A DNA stretch of 64,000 bases from Strongylocentrotus droebachiensis (lineage: Eukaryota; Echinodermata; Echinoidea; Camarodonta; Strongylocentrotidae). The stretch's first letter is position 1. Each line of letters starts with the position of its first letter. Below are positions 1 through 12,860 of this stretch, in pieces. Both the position numbers and the translations under genes were made by a program. The stretch spans positions 62,001-126,000 of the forward strand of contig JAVYIG010002749.1 of assembly GCA_035222895.1 (NCBI GenBank), read 5' to 3'. Under the pieces are notes generated by a model that saw only the letters and a list, made by a program, of their open reading frames with translations, had not been told where the DNA came from and searched no databases.

Positions 1-2220
1 TTATCGCGTAATGAAGAATACCCGCTACGAGTCATTCTTCTCATAATGTAGCTACACTCAAATTGCATTGCAGTGGACCTTCATTACTGATGTTTGTTGT
101 GAGTGGTGTTATGGTTAGGATTGTGATGACATGATATGGAGTGCAAAGCAGATATGGAGATAGAGATGATGAATCTGAAGGGACAGGGATAGAAACAGGA
201 ATGCTAAAAATGCAATATTTTTTCGCGACATTTAAGAAAGCTCAATGAAAATATTGTGATAATTTTGTATGCTCCTTGCATACTCCGAGTGTGTCTATGT
301 TGTGTTAACATTTCAACGAAGATGTTCCTTTTCTTTCCCCTTATGTCTCTCCTCCTCCCCCTCCCTCTCTCCCTCTCGATGTCTTTCTCTTTCTTTCGCT
401 CTCGCTGTCTCTTGCTCTCTATCTATCTCTCTCTCTCTATAGCTTAGTCATTGTCTTTCTTTTCTACCCCATGTCGTCCTAGTTTTTCTGTGTATTTTAT
501 TTATTTCCCTCTTTGTGATCTTTTTCCATCTGTAATTACCTCATTCATCTCTCACTCCCCTTTTTCGTCTTTATTATCTTTATGATTGTCAACATCTCTC
601 TTCAAAGGTTGCCCCCTCCCTCTTCCATGTGATCCCATATTCCTTTATGTTCGCTAAGCTTCACTTTGATTTTGCATTACTCAAGTTATATAGTTAAGAA
701 TGTAACTACAAACTTTTAACTACCCATCTGCAGGATCTGACTGATAAGTTAAATCATTCTGGACTGTTACCCCGTTCTTGTTAATGTCGCGTATCGTGTA
801 CAATCAGCAGAAGAGAGCTTAATTCTCGTTCACCTAACCACCTATCAATTATGAATCATTTTTAACAAAATGATCCTTAAGTTGAGTTTTTTTTCATTTG
901 GGCACTAGTTTTCGTCAATGTTATTTTAATGAACCATTACGAGTGACAAATTAGATCATTTCATATGCGAAACAAATTTTCTTCACGGGGGCCCGTCGTT
1001 TTCCCTACTTAATGTACACATTACCACGATAAAAGGTAGATTTAATGCTGAAACACATTTCAGTGGATATTAATGTTTTACGTGGCGTGTATTATAATGA
1101 TGTTTATTAAAGTCAGCTAAAATGTTCAGACATTCAGTAAAAAACTGACTTTGCAAATGATCTTTCAATGCTGACTTAAGAGAGCGCTTTACCTGATTGA
1201 AATAAAATGAATTAAACATTATTAATGTAGACATGTTTGCTAATGGTGTACCTAGATCGCTGATGGAGGAGGGGGGGGGGGGGGGTACACGCCTATGGAT
1301 ACGCATATAGCGTATGTCGACAATCATGCAATGTGTTCTTCCTGATGGATAATGCACGCAAAACGGAAGCTTTTTGTATTCACTGAAGAGCGTATTGTTG
1401 GCGGAAATCTTTACCTCATTTTTTTCTCCTTCCTCCCAGGGATGTAGATCTATATTTGGCATTTCAGGAAGGGGAGGCGGGGGTATAGTAGACTCACATG
1501 CTCTGATCAGATACATGCATTGCGTAGTATACATTCAGTAGAGCAACGCTTTTACTTTATCGCTGTCTATAGTTTGCAATTGCCGAATAGCTAAATGGGA
1601 GTTTTAATCCATATGATATACTGTTGAAAGGGGGCTCACTAACACCACGTTCCAATGCGTGATGTGACTTGTTGAAATCCCCCTTGACAGATCATGAAAC
1701 CTTTTATGTCAATGTTATCGCCAGATAATTCTTTAGTATACTGCATTCCTAGTGTACAATTAGCTACGAGACTGATATACAAAGATATATTCCCTAAAAA
1801 GAAATTGTGTTGATATGTCTTTCCCCCCCCCCCCCCCCCCCCCCCATTATGGCCGTTGTTAAAGTGTTAACGTAGAGCCCAATGTGCGGCAAATAACCTT
1901 AGACAATAGCGATGAAACGCTTTTTTAGACGATAGCGGAAAAGCGACTTTGGCGGGGACAGTTCATATTCCACCTGGGTAAAAATTAAAAAATGTTGCTC
2001 CTCATCATAATTTCTAATAACATAAATTGCTTGACAACAACATGAGCAAAGTTTTGGGGACGTGTTGCAGACACGCGCTGCTCAAAGAAGGAGGTAATGT
2101 AATTGTAATTTTCTGTACGGGGAGGACCTTTTCTGAAATAGGCCTAACTTAAAGACAAATTCCCCAGAAGACCAATTAGGGAACTGGATCGTATATAGTG
2201 GCGTGCACTTTCGACGTCTC
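1..2220. other. Non-coding stretch with pyrimidine tract and poly-G/poly-C runs
   Basis: I see no gene here. Positions about 320-445 are a C/T-rich low-complexity tract that creates a Ser/Leu/Pro-rich open frame without family signature. There is a run of 15 G at 1271-1285 and of 23 C at 1823-1845. The open frame on the minus strand across 1070-1534 runs through the poly-G (Pro run) and resembles nothing I recognise. Confidence 0.6.
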
Positions 2221-2819
2221 TTAACCCTTACTGTACTGGGGGGGGGGGGGGGCCTGGGAGGCCCCCCCCCTCGACATTTTCGGAGATTGCGCCGCAACCG
2301 CTTGGAATTTTGAATTGTCGTTTCATGACTTTTTTCCCTCAAGTCTTACGCACATTTTGATACCATTTTCGTCGAAATCGGATATACCTGTAAGGCGTTA
2401 CATAACAATTAGTATGCGCATGTCATCAACAACAAAAAAAAAATTACAAATCGCATCAAAATTTGCATAAATTATCATTATTAATTACATTAAAATAACT
2501 TTTTTGTGTTAGAAAAGAAGTTTCATATGAATAATGAGTTTCAACATTCAATAATTGGAGTTTGACACGTTTTCTGTAAAATGCATAAAATTAGCGCGTT
2601 TTGCATAATTAATTAGGCTAACGACAAAAATTTGCATATTTGGAAAAAACTAATTATACCATCTTGTTCCTTACGTAAATATCTACAAACATGCAAATTT
2701 TCGTGTTCATCGGACAATCGACGGCCGAGATCATAGGGGGGGGGGGGGGGCCTCCCAGGCCCCCCCCCCCCCCCCCCAGTCAGAGGGTGCTCAAAATAGC
2801 CCAGTACAGTAAGGGTTAA
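2221..2819. mobile_element. piggyBac-like non-autonomous foldback element with TTAA target duplication
   Basis: The element is bounded by TTAA at 2221-2224 and 2816-2819. Just inside are perfect 16-bp terminal inverted repeats, CCCTTACTGTACTGGG at 2225-2240 and its complement at 2800-2815. Inside those is a second inverted module made of G runs, CCTGGGAGG and C runs (2238-2270 and 2736-2778). A TTAA duplication and termini beginning CCC are the hallmarks of piggyBac transposons; the assignment to that superfamily is inference because no transposase is encoded. The 591-bp interior is AT-rich and has no credible gene; open frames reading Gly or Pro runs come from the homopolymers. Confidence 0.75.
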
Positions 2820-3028
2820 GCGAACGTTCATATATACGAGCGCTTGTTCTTCATGTCCACATCGAGGCATTCGCATATAGCAACCACTCAAATGGGCACC
2901 GGAGCGTTAGGGGAGGGGTGGGTGCACCAAGTTGAAAGGCGAATGTACAAAGCTACTCATTAGGGAGGTTACGGTTTGTGCTCCAATTTATACTTACGTC
3001 GCTACCCCCCCCCCCCTTTCTGTTCCTT

Positions 3029-3059
<31 letters not shown>

Positions 3060-4439
3060 CTTTTTTACTCACTAACGAATGGAGGGCGGGGGCACGCCCC
3101 CCCCCCCCCCCCCAACCATCGCTACGCAACTGCCTCTGAATGCTACAGGCAAGGTCAGACTTATCACACCCCAGAGCTTAGATAAATGCATCCTAAATCA
3201 AGCGAAAGGGATGAACTTTATCGTGAAGAGGGCGGAATAATCATCGTAAAGTCTGCCGAGGATAGTCAGACTTGCGTAATTGGGGGTCTGTTCCGGGTAA
3301 GCATTTTTGGCGATCATTTTAAAGTCTGCTGGGTATATCCAGACAAGCCAGCGGAGGGAATTATTGGGATTCATTTCTGGGTTAATATTTTCAAACTTCC
3401 TGAAAGGATGGTAGTGGATTTACATTTCTTGTTTGAATAATAAGAGCATACATGAAAATAGAGATTATGTTGAAACACAAAGATGTGTGTCCAAATTTAA
3501 ATTACAAATCTTGCCCCCCATAATAGAAATCATGAACAAAACATGGAGAGTAGACATTGGGTACATTATATATGCAAAAAGGGTGGCCACAAAATTGAGG
3601 CAACAGTTTCGTAGCATTTGTTTTCATATTTGAAATCCACGTGTATATCAAGAACATTTTCATTTTTCCCCATATTTTGTTGTTATGCTTCCTCACGGAA
3701 ATAAAATAAATTAGAGATAAATAGAAAGAGACAGAGACAGTCACAAACTGACATCAAAATTTGGTCAATAGTTGTATACTACTCGTTTGCAAATTTTGCA
3801 TGCGAGAACATTTCAAGAACAGCACTTTTGTAAACCATATTATCTTGCCATTCTTTGTTATCAGAGTGTGAGAGAGATAAAGAGACAGACAGACAGGGAG
3901 ACAGAAAGAGCGCGAAAGAGCGAGACGGAGAAAGAGAGAGATATCACTGATTTTTTTTCTTCATCTTTACTCATACTTACTCATCAAATCATAGAGATGT
4001 GTTGGGTGTTGTTGTCTGTATAGTCGGGAGAATAGAGGAGTAACAGCAATCATTCTTTTATAGATTTGAAACTATTGTGGTCTCCCAGATAGTCGGGTAA
4101 TGAAGAGGGAACATAAACGCAAACTTTTGTATTAATTCGAAGTGTCACGTTTCCAACAATCAAGCACGATTTGAGGATTAGAACAGTACCCCCTGCAGGG
4201 CTTCCCGTATCGATGAATATATAGTGCAAATAAGGTAAGCCTACCACTCGTGTTACGCAGTAGTTTGTTAATGTTCCGATGATCGCACTCAATCCTAGGC
4301 TTTCCTGTCTTTTGAATTAAGGAAACTGCTGAATTGCAATTATACAAGACATTTAAGCAATATTCAAGACCGTAATTTGGCGTTAAATTCTCCGTGCAAG
4401 CGCTGTAAGTTTGGACGGTTATGCCAAGGATTTAATGCA
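2820..4439. other. Non-coding stretch with C runs and CT/TA simple repeat
   Basis: No gene recognised. C-rich runs lie at about 3005-3017 and 3097-3113 (17 C), with a (CT)n-(TA)n tract at about 3029-3059. A short GA-rich stretch sits at about 3867-3941. The open frames around 3186-3633 and 3772-4023 show no family signature. Confidence 0.5.
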
Positions 4440-4810
4440 CCGTGACAAATAAGCTACAGAAACAAGTGCCTTAGGGTTTATGTGCACGACATACATTTTA
4501 CCCAAGCCATTTGCCGACTGCATTTGCTGCCAATATGAGTTTGACTGACTCTTCAAGTCGACACAGTTGTACTACTGAATGTACGGAAGACCGCATATAA
4601 ACGAGACATTGTATAATTTCCTTGATTAACCAGGTACTTAAACAAGTACAAAGCTTTACGGTTTAAGTATACAACGTGTAAACTTATCTCCCAACGTTTC
4701 GCTGATTCCATTTGCCGCCGGGATGGATGACTCTGACTTTTCAAGCCGAAACAGTCCACTACGAGTGAATGGATGGGAAGACGAGTAATCGGTCGTAACT
4801 ATCTAATCGC
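4440..4810. repeat. Diverged tandem duplication, unit about 188 bp
   Basis: Two adjacent segments (about 4440-4620 and 4630-4810) align by eye with many substitutions. Shared landmarks in order are AAACAAGT, a T(A/T)GGGTTTA-like block, CATTTGC(T/C)GCC, a CTGACTxTTCAAG block, ACAGT, GTGAATG-like sequence and GGAAGAC. The period is about 188-190 bp. The minus-strand open frames over this region inherit the duplication but I recognise no protein. Confidence 0.5.
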
Positions 4811-6959
4811 TTGATCAAATGTATGTTGCACCCGAATGAGTGCAGCTGAGGATTCGATTGCCAACTTAGAGATGCGTGAAGATCTTGGAATTCCCTGGGG
4901 ATGTTTCGAGTGAGAGGATACATTTCAAGATTCATGTAAGATTGTGTTTGTATAGTTTGAAAGGGGAGGGAATTAGGAGAGGAATGTAAACGTAATCCAA
5001 TTGAATTGCGACACATAATGACTTCTGTAGGTTATTAAATATATGAAAAAAACATTATGCCCTATTCCTTTTTTTGTTTGCAATTTTTAAATATCAGATT
5101 ATTCTGTGTGCTAATTCAACATGCCCTTTAGACATGAGGTTCGATATAATATATAATCTATGAAGTAATTATTGATTCCACGTTTCCGGGAAAAACATGC
5201 GTAATAAAATATAGTGAACTTTGCACGTCTTACTATTAGGTATCACTTCTCACCCCGCGGTTTTCCCTCCTAACATTATCCAACGTGATCGTAATTATGG
5301 AAGGTCTACGTCACCTGATATTACCTGCTCTGTATCCTGTTTCGATAATCATGAATAAATACAATATAATGTGTTTCAATTTTCAACTGTACATGTATCT
5401 CTGGCATATATAGCTTAAACGTAGAATACACTATGATACGAGACGTCAGCTCAGTTTAGCCATATTACAATGTTAGCATAGCTATTATGATGGTAATTTA
5501 TTCTGATGTTAAGCGTTTTACCTGAGCATATGGCGTAATTCATATTGTGGAAGCATGTGGTCGATGCATGTAACAATCGTTACCCCAGGATATTCATGTT
5601 TAATACAGCGGAAGAAGATGACTGTTCCAAAACGTTCCATATTCGTGCATCTATTAACAAGCCTTCCATAGCCTCTTTCGAGCAGGGTATTTCCAAAGGA
5701 GCTCTTTATTTCTATTTTTCATTTATCCAAAATTCAAACTTCTAACGCCCGCGTATTAAGCATCTTTGAAAAGAAATAGAGTAATCCCATATTGTGTCAG
5801 ACAAACGTCTCGTAATCAAATAACACTTCAAAGGTACGTTTGTTTCTAATTGGCCCTAAATAATGTTTTTCCCCCAGCTTTTTGTCTGAATGTGTGATTA
5901 TGTGTATGCTACTGCATTTCTAGCACCCGCATTTGTAATATATTACGATTACTATAATAAAAATGATTAATTATGTGAATTTTGTGACAGTTATTTAATC
6001 TTGATAGTAGGTGTGATGGATATATAGACCGATGTGGACGAGTTGAGTTAGTTTTGGTTTTACAATGGAGCTCGAAACGAAGACTTAACAATGGTTCCTG
6101 AATCTTAATCACGCTGTGTGACTGTGGCATCAGCTCTTAGTTAGAAAAGGACATAGGAGGACGGTTGGAGGAAACCATCTTTGTTATATTCAATGTCATA
6201 TGTCCACCTGCGATATCCGCAATGCGTTTGTCAAGCGACGGTCTTAAGTTCCTTTCCAATGGTGCTGACGTGAGTGATACGGATGCGTTTCGTGACTGAA
6301 GACATGTCTAGCTCGGCTTTCACTCGATGCTCAGAGCTGAAAGGGCGTTTACTCTGTGTTCAGGTATACGAGGTAGCGTCCTTCTTGCGCCAAACAAACG
6401 TCGTTAACGTTGGCATGTCTAAACAAACATATCTCCTGTGGAGGATTCCCTCCAAAGCGTGTATGGATTTAACACATGAGTCGTCATCCCGGTAGCGGGT
6501 TGGTAGAGCATCTGAATCACACGTACGTCGCGTAGGAGGCCCGTCGGCGGCGTCGCTGAAGATGGGTAAGGGGCACAGTCGGCCCTTATCATCCCACTTC
6601 TCACACCAAAACATCTTGCTGTGCCTCTTTAGAACGGTAGATGGATGGTTAAGCACTCGAATCCAAGTATGCGTAATAATAGGGGTGTTGCGGAGAACGA
6701 AAGAGAGGGGCTGGAAAAGATCTTTTATATTACACCTTTGACAACATCTGACACATCTTGATAGATCTCTTCAGCACTTTCCGGGATGGTATCGTGCTTG
6801 AATCACACCAATGTGAGGTTGAGGCGTCGCGTACGGATTGGTGAAGGGGTTAAAATACGACTTCTCCTTCTATCCTACTCCTGTCATCTTTTTATTAAGG
6901 CCAACAGAAGACAGCAACTAAGCGTGTAAGCTAGATAGTGAGATTTGTTCAGGAACTGA
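4811..6959. other. Non-coding stretch, no gene recognised
   Basis: Mostly AT-rich unique-looking sequence. About 6480-6600 is locally GC- and CpG-rich, and overlapping frames of 61-98 codons are open on both strands across about 6274-6656, but none shows a domain I know or clear splice sites. Confidence 0.4.
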
Positions 6960-7290
6960 ATCTCGTGGAGGTGTCGTCGTATTATAATTCCTTTACTTGA
7001 CTCTCAATCTAAGGGTTTAGGGTTTGAATCTGAGCCTTATGTCATTTTACGTCATTTGGTGAGGCATTAATTATTCACATTTTCCCACTCTCCACCCAGG
7101 TGTTTTATAGGTACCTTTAGGATGTGAACGTTATTGTATTTTGCTCACCATTGTGAGCGTCTTTAAACTGACAACAGGCTAGAATGTACTCCTGAGAGTG
7201 GAAAATGTATACATCGTATGTGCTGTCTGAATCCGATGACAGGGGTAATAACGTATATTAGATATCACCAATGTATTAAGCGCTCAAATG
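6960..7290 (+). mobile_element. tRNA-derived SINE copy, family S2 (copy a)
   Basis: A degenerate polymerase III B-box-like GGTTTGAATCTG lies near 7021-7032. It is followed by the family core CCACTCTCCACCCAGGTGT at about 7086-7104 and a GGTACC-containing block. The same core recurs at about 12758-12831 (minus), 51708-51750 (plus), 56380-56460 (minus) and 63210-63230 (plus). The borders are approximate because no target duplication is evident. Confidence 0.5.
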
Positions 7291-9559
7291 AAACACCATA
7301 TTACAACATGTAGCCTGACACCAACATCTTTTTACGCTTGCATGTGTTGTATCTGTGACTGACCAGGGTTTCCAACGTTCATGTTACGGTCACTCTTCAT
7401 GTATGCATTTAAGTAGAGCCATTTGCATCTGCATACTCTGCTAGCTATATCCATGCAATATTTTCCTTTTTATTCACTCTCATAATGATCGGCACATTTT
7501 TGCTATTATTTGTAAAATTCGAGTAAAACTTTCACCAGAAGAATACCTAGTGCCAATCTGGCTATGCCCTCTGATATAAGGCAATGCGTTGTTATGCTGG
7601 AGTAGCGATAAGAGAAGGTTCTGGATGATTCTCAGGCACCGAGATTTTAGGCAGCAATTTAAACACATCCTGCACTAATCGGCTTAGTAGTGTCTATGCT
7701 CACGGCATCGTTTCATGGAATCCGTCGAACGGTGTCGTAAGTTGAAGTCTGCCGACATCCCATTAGAATATGTGTTAATTTCAATCCGCGCGTTCTTTAG
7801 GATGTCGGCGAGCTTTACATAATACGGTTTCGTGAGACATGCACAGGGCATCCATTTTAAAAGCAGACTACAACAAACGCAATATGTCTGGAAATGAAGT
7901 GATGACAGTTTAATACGATTTTGTATTTCACTTAAACACGCATTCATCGGTAGAGGCGTGCATTACGTACTTCATATGCAATTTCCAATTACATGTAGAC
8001 CCCACCCCCAACAAGGCATGAAATATATTCTTTGATCAATCAACGTCTCCGTCCGATTTGTAAAGTTGTAAAATTAAATTATTTCGCTGAGTGTTATCTC
8101 GATGTAATTTATTCAACATTTTTTCCCGTTAAAATAGACAACAGACAGCGTTATAGAACTTGATTAGAAAGCGATAAAGAATTATTGTTCAATTGCTGGT
8201 GGCAGCTACATTTCAATAAGCGTCTGTTTTAATACTGTTTTTTTAATAAATAATTTGAATTCACTCAAGAGAATTACAGTGTATAAGGCAACTTGATATC
8301 TAGATGCATTCGGCATTATCTACACCATGTATATGTCAGCAGAAATTTACTTGAATGTATGTGTAATTTAGACCCATTTTAATGTAATTTAATCGCGTCA
8401 GTAGTTTAAGAAATTCCACCATAGGTTTCATAATGAGGAAAGATTTATTAGCAAATCATTGCTTCTATTAAAAAGATATTGCTCCTATTAACAATAAACT
8501 TGTCCATGATTTCTTTCCCCCCTCAGGATGAATCTGACAATCAACAAGTTTTAGACCACAATAACATTTCAAGTACAACACAGAAGAGACAATTTTCAAT
8601 GAGCACATGTATAACCAAGAAGTTACTCTTGGTATAACTCTTGTGGAATGACGATCAATATTGTAGAAGGAACATCGTTATCTGTTTAACACTTGGACTA
8701 CTGATCTCGCTCCTTTCCACCAACGCGAACGGTACCTAATCCGGGTTAGATTCGTATCCAATGAATAAAGTAATTGAGGATAGAAAGCTCTAATTGGGGT
8801 TGTCGACCTGAAAACTAGCTACCAACATGATTACATCATCTCATGTGGAGTACGCATACCGATAATATAACGACTTTGCATTAATTAAGCAGGGTTTAAT
8901 CGGCTCACCTACCGAGGCGAGCCGATCGGGTCCACGTGTTACGTCGTCGACGTAATTTCCGAAAAAATGAACCCCTATTGACCTGTAATGGAGAGTTGAC
9001 GGGGACAGTGAGGTTGTTTTGGGGGTACAATACTAATAGGGAAAGTATTCTTTATTCATGTATATTTATGATTATGAATATTGTATATTTGCGATATTTT
9101 CCTTGGTAAAATGCACATGAGGAAAAAGAGAAAAAGGGTGGGGGTTTACCGCTCGGTCCCCTTGCTCCGGAGCCGTTGGCGGAGGGGGGGGGGGGGGGGG
9201 GGGCAATTTTATTTGTTTACTCCGGCCTAGCTCCGCCACTGGTGTACATGCATGATGTGTACTATTCATATCGATAATATCGACTATGCATTGAATATAT
9301 GACTTTAAAAACAATGACCTGCCCTTCAAATGCACATCTCTCTCAGATGAGACACAAGCTGTCATCACGTGGCGTAGACCAAAGGAACGCAGATGATATG
9401 CCTCGTTGGATTTGTATACGATTTGACTTCGTGCGTGGTGCTTCTACGTGGCAGCCTAAGCAAACCACGCAAAAATAACGTCTATCAGTCCTGTTCAGGC
9501 CAGCGTGACTAGAAGAAATGCATACGAAATTCGGTAATAACTCAGTCTCACCAACGAGA
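7291..9559. other. Non-coding stretch with 20-G run
   Basis: No gene recognised. A run of 20 G occupies 9184-9203, flanked by GC-rich sequence ending in CTCCGCCACTGG, the complement of the CAGTGGCG-type motif seen elsewhere in the window. The minus-strand frames at 7684-7947 and 9072-9368 show no family signature. Confidence 0.45.
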
Positions 9560-9672
9560 CCAAATAGGACCGGTAACATACCGATAAACAATTACATTTT
9601 TCCAAATGGCCAAAGGTCAGTCGGTTTACAGTCGGTGTGTAGTCGTTTTGAGTCGGTTTGGTGGTTTGACTG
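9560..9672. repeat. GTCGGT-rich repeat, copy 1
   Basis: The segment holds ACCGGTAACATACCGATAA, an AAATGGCCA block and then a series of (A/C)AGTCGGT(T/G) motifs. The same order of landmarks occurs at about 14405-14515. The two ends of each copy are partly complementary (ACCGAT-type against TCGGT-type), suggesting a short foldback element. Confidence 0.45.
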
Positions 9673-12019
9673 AGGTATTAGTAAATTCTTCTAAAGAGTC
9701 ATAGTATCACTAGATAACAGCATCGTATAATATAACACCGTGTGTATGACTAGCTTTGAAAAAGGCTGGTAGACCTGAATGCCGTTCAATCATCAGAGCA
9801 CACTCATGTTAAGTCTTTCCAGTTTTACGATTCTCGTCGAAGAACGAGACCCTGATTCTTTATCGAGCTTTCGTTTGAAACGTGGGTCGAAACTGCGTTT
9901 TGCTATACTTTAATCAGGCTTGAGAAAAGCTAATGACTTATCTTATAGCAAATTATAGCTTTATGCGAGTCTAAACGACGGTAGGGATGTCGGTGCTCGT
10001 CGTGGGGAGGATTATCTCCCCAGGGGAGTGTACGTTCAATCTGCAGGTGGATAAGCATCATCGGGTTGCCATGGAAATAGAACTTTGATGCTGCATTTCC
10101 CTATCAAGCAGAAGAAGGTCATGGATGAAAACGGCTTATAGATGAGTCTTTACTAGGATTACCCCGTAACCAGAGGCAATAGTCAGACGAGGATTTCACT
10201 AAATTTCGGAGAAAGGATTTGAGGTTTAGCTACTGTGTATTGCTATTGATGTATCTCATAAGAAAATAAGAATGCATGTCACATCACCATAAATAATAAT
10301 AAAAAAGGATACTAGCAGAAATCTGATACTAAATTAGATCTTATCATTTGATGACAGATTGAACGATATGAAGTACTTAAAATAAGACAGATTTATCGTT
10401 GTTAAAAATAGATTTGAGCTTTAGGTATTTGCGATGATTATGTATTGCGCTCGTTTTATAGCTTAAAAGAAATAGCAAAAATTGTTAAATCACACAAATT
10501 GATAGTTGGATTTCAGGAGATGCAAAGCATATTGCTCCAAAATGAAATACTTGTCATCTTCAGCAAAACTTTGTCCTAGTAAAGGCCAGTATGCATCTTC
10601 TCAGGATTCTGTCCTAAACTAAGGATTTGAAATGCCTGAATATCCTTATCAATGACCTACGGTCGATCTCAACAAATGATTTTATTGTCTGAATTGTAAT
10701 GTGCATCCAATCTATGCACGTACGCATTTCTTCAACTCCCAAACCTTACCTTGTATTTGACAGTTCTTGCCGCACCTCCAAACAAGATGTTCCCACAATG
10801 CATCATGATCTGCCTAACCCAGATGTACATATCTTTAAATCCAATTTATGTCACATGTGTTTATTTATCCGTTTGTTTGGCGGGATTGCCTGATACATAG
10901 GTGTTGACGGTGAGGGCTTATCAAGGTCAAAAAGTGATATCGATTGCATTCGATCGATGATGTCTCAAGGACAGCCTCGTACGGGCTCGTTCAAGGTAAA
11001 TGAAAGACGAAAATAATTGGTCCATCTTTGAAACGTACTCGGATTCCATAACAATTATCTGCCATCGCCGAATGAAATAGAAAAAAAGACAAAGGTAGAT
11101 TTGTTTCAGGTCCATAATCCCAAGAGTTTTTTTTTAATACTTTTTACTTGAAATATCCGATCCCTGTTAGAAGTGTTTAGAAGGTCGTCTCGAGCCTTGT
11201 ATACGGACGAAGTGATACGTGCGTGTCTTGGCAAAAATAAAACTTAATCTCAAATATTTTCATCAAATAAAACTGAAATATCAGTTTGGCATATACAACG
11301 GAAAATAATTTCGCTAAAGTTCTTTATGATCGTATTTTGGAGAATTTTACATATAAGAATATTTTATAAAATCAATATTTGAAATATTTGAATTCAAAAT
11401 ACATGTGGTAGATATCAATTGGGCATCTTAAAATATAATTAAAGAGCCGCACAAGTATGCTTGCATTAATCCATGGTATATATCCGCCGACCCATGTTTA
11501 ATGTTAAAATCGGAAGACGGATAATAATACCGCAATGTAGGGAGTTGAAGTAGTTTGGATAGGCAGATGGATTTCCATGACAAATGGAAAACCATAAGCA
11601 GCTCAATAATACAAACATACTTTGAAATTTGGAGAGGGGGTTTATTCAGCCTAATGTTTATTTTGGATGCCAACGGATATCGTCTGAGTGGTATCCCATA
11701 TCTAGACCTGCTACGGGAAAACACAGCTGTTTGACGAGCATGCCGAGTGACTTATTATTTACTTTATCTATACTTTACTCTAGTTCGAGATTCCTTGGTT
11801 GCTATGGTGATACCGAGTAATACAAATCGTCCGTCATGTGTCGTTTTTTAGTTAGGTAGCGTGACAGCTTTTCACTTTCAAGGCGAGGAACTTTACCTGA
11901 TAGTGATTCGTATTTTTTGTATCCATTCATAATGAATAGAAGGCATGTTAGTATACTAAACATTACAGCCTCACCCGAACGCAAAGGCTATTTTTCTTTC
12001 GGTTGTAACGATTGTCTCC
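9673..12019. other. AT-rich non-coding stretch, no gene recognised
   Basis: I see no exon, RNA gene or well-bounded mobile element in this stretch. The open frames at 10699-10893 and 11428-11820 have no recognisable domain. Confidence 0.4.
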
Positions 12020-12110
12020 CCAGACGTCGTGCAGCGCTTTGTAACTGCAAGGAAAAGGCGCTATATCAAATATCGTTTGGATTGGATTGGATTGGAATAT
12101 CAAGAATTGT
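12020..12110 (+). mobile_element. 3'-end remnant of an L2/CR1-type retroelement
   Basis: The segment contains GTGCAGCGCTTTGTAACTG and AAGGAAAAGGCGCTATATCA followed by a (GGATT)n tail at about 12089-12108. A stem of the form AGCGCTTTGAGAC...GCGCTATATAAAT before a short tandem tail is typical of 3' ends of L2/CR1-like LINEs and their SINEs. Related 3' motifs occur at about 19365 (minus), 22940, 26652 and 60238. Confidence 0.45.
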
Positions 12111-12128
12111 TACCATACCTGCCGTAAT

Positions 12129-12151
12129 ACCTCTCTCTCTCTCTCTCTCTG
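12129..12151. repeat. (CT)n microsatellite
   Basis: About ten CT dinucleotides in a row. Confidence 0.9.
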
Positions 12152-12689
12152 TCTTGTTATATCAAAGAATACATAAGGAGAGTTTTATTCATAAAGGGGC
12201 TAATCCACTTAACATTCATCTTTTTCGAGTAAATCCAAAAAAAAAAATGCCATCCTACTTTGTCGGTAGTCACTTTTGGGGTACAAAATTATTTGTCGTA
12301 ATAACTCTTAAAAACCAGAAACGAATTATACTTTTTATATTTTGTTCATAATTTCAATTTATTAGGATTTAGTCCCTTTCGGAATGAAGGACGGTTGACC
12401 ATTTATTTTTGTATTTTTAAAGTACATTAACGATCCAAATTCAATGCGAAACACATTATAATATTTCTTAAATATCATATTCGATTCTCTTTTATCGATA
12501 TTTACCGTTCATTAAAAATAAGGAACTAAAGAAGGCAAATCACTTTTCCTCTAACTTTAACGCTTATGGGTATTTCTTTTCAAAAGGAGTTACATTTAAA
12601 GAAATATTTTTATATATCCTCTCCCTCTCTCTGTCTCTACTTTCATATATGCTTCCTTCACTATACAGAGCATATATCAACCAGGTATG

Positions 12690-12860
12690 GTGCTCAAGGC
12701 GCTCAAATATTTATCCGGCTCTGCTAGCCCACCATATCAGTGCTGATAGCATTCAATGAATTCCTCCCTGCCGGTACCCATTTTACACATGGGTGGAGAG
12801 TGGCAAATGTAGATAAATATCTTGCCAACGGATAGTAAGGCCGTGGTGAAACGACGTATC
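12690..12860 (-). mobile_element. tRNA-derived SINE body, family S2 (copy b)
   Basis: Read on the minus strand, the segment contains TTTGCCACTCTCCACCCATG, then AAATGGGTACCGG and GGAATTCATTGAATGC, the core of family S2. No clear tRNA head remains on this copy. Confidence 0.5.

Noticed and set aside
1070-1534. 154-codon minus-strand ORF
   Set aside because: It runs through a poly-G run and has no recognisable domain, splice sites or composition change.
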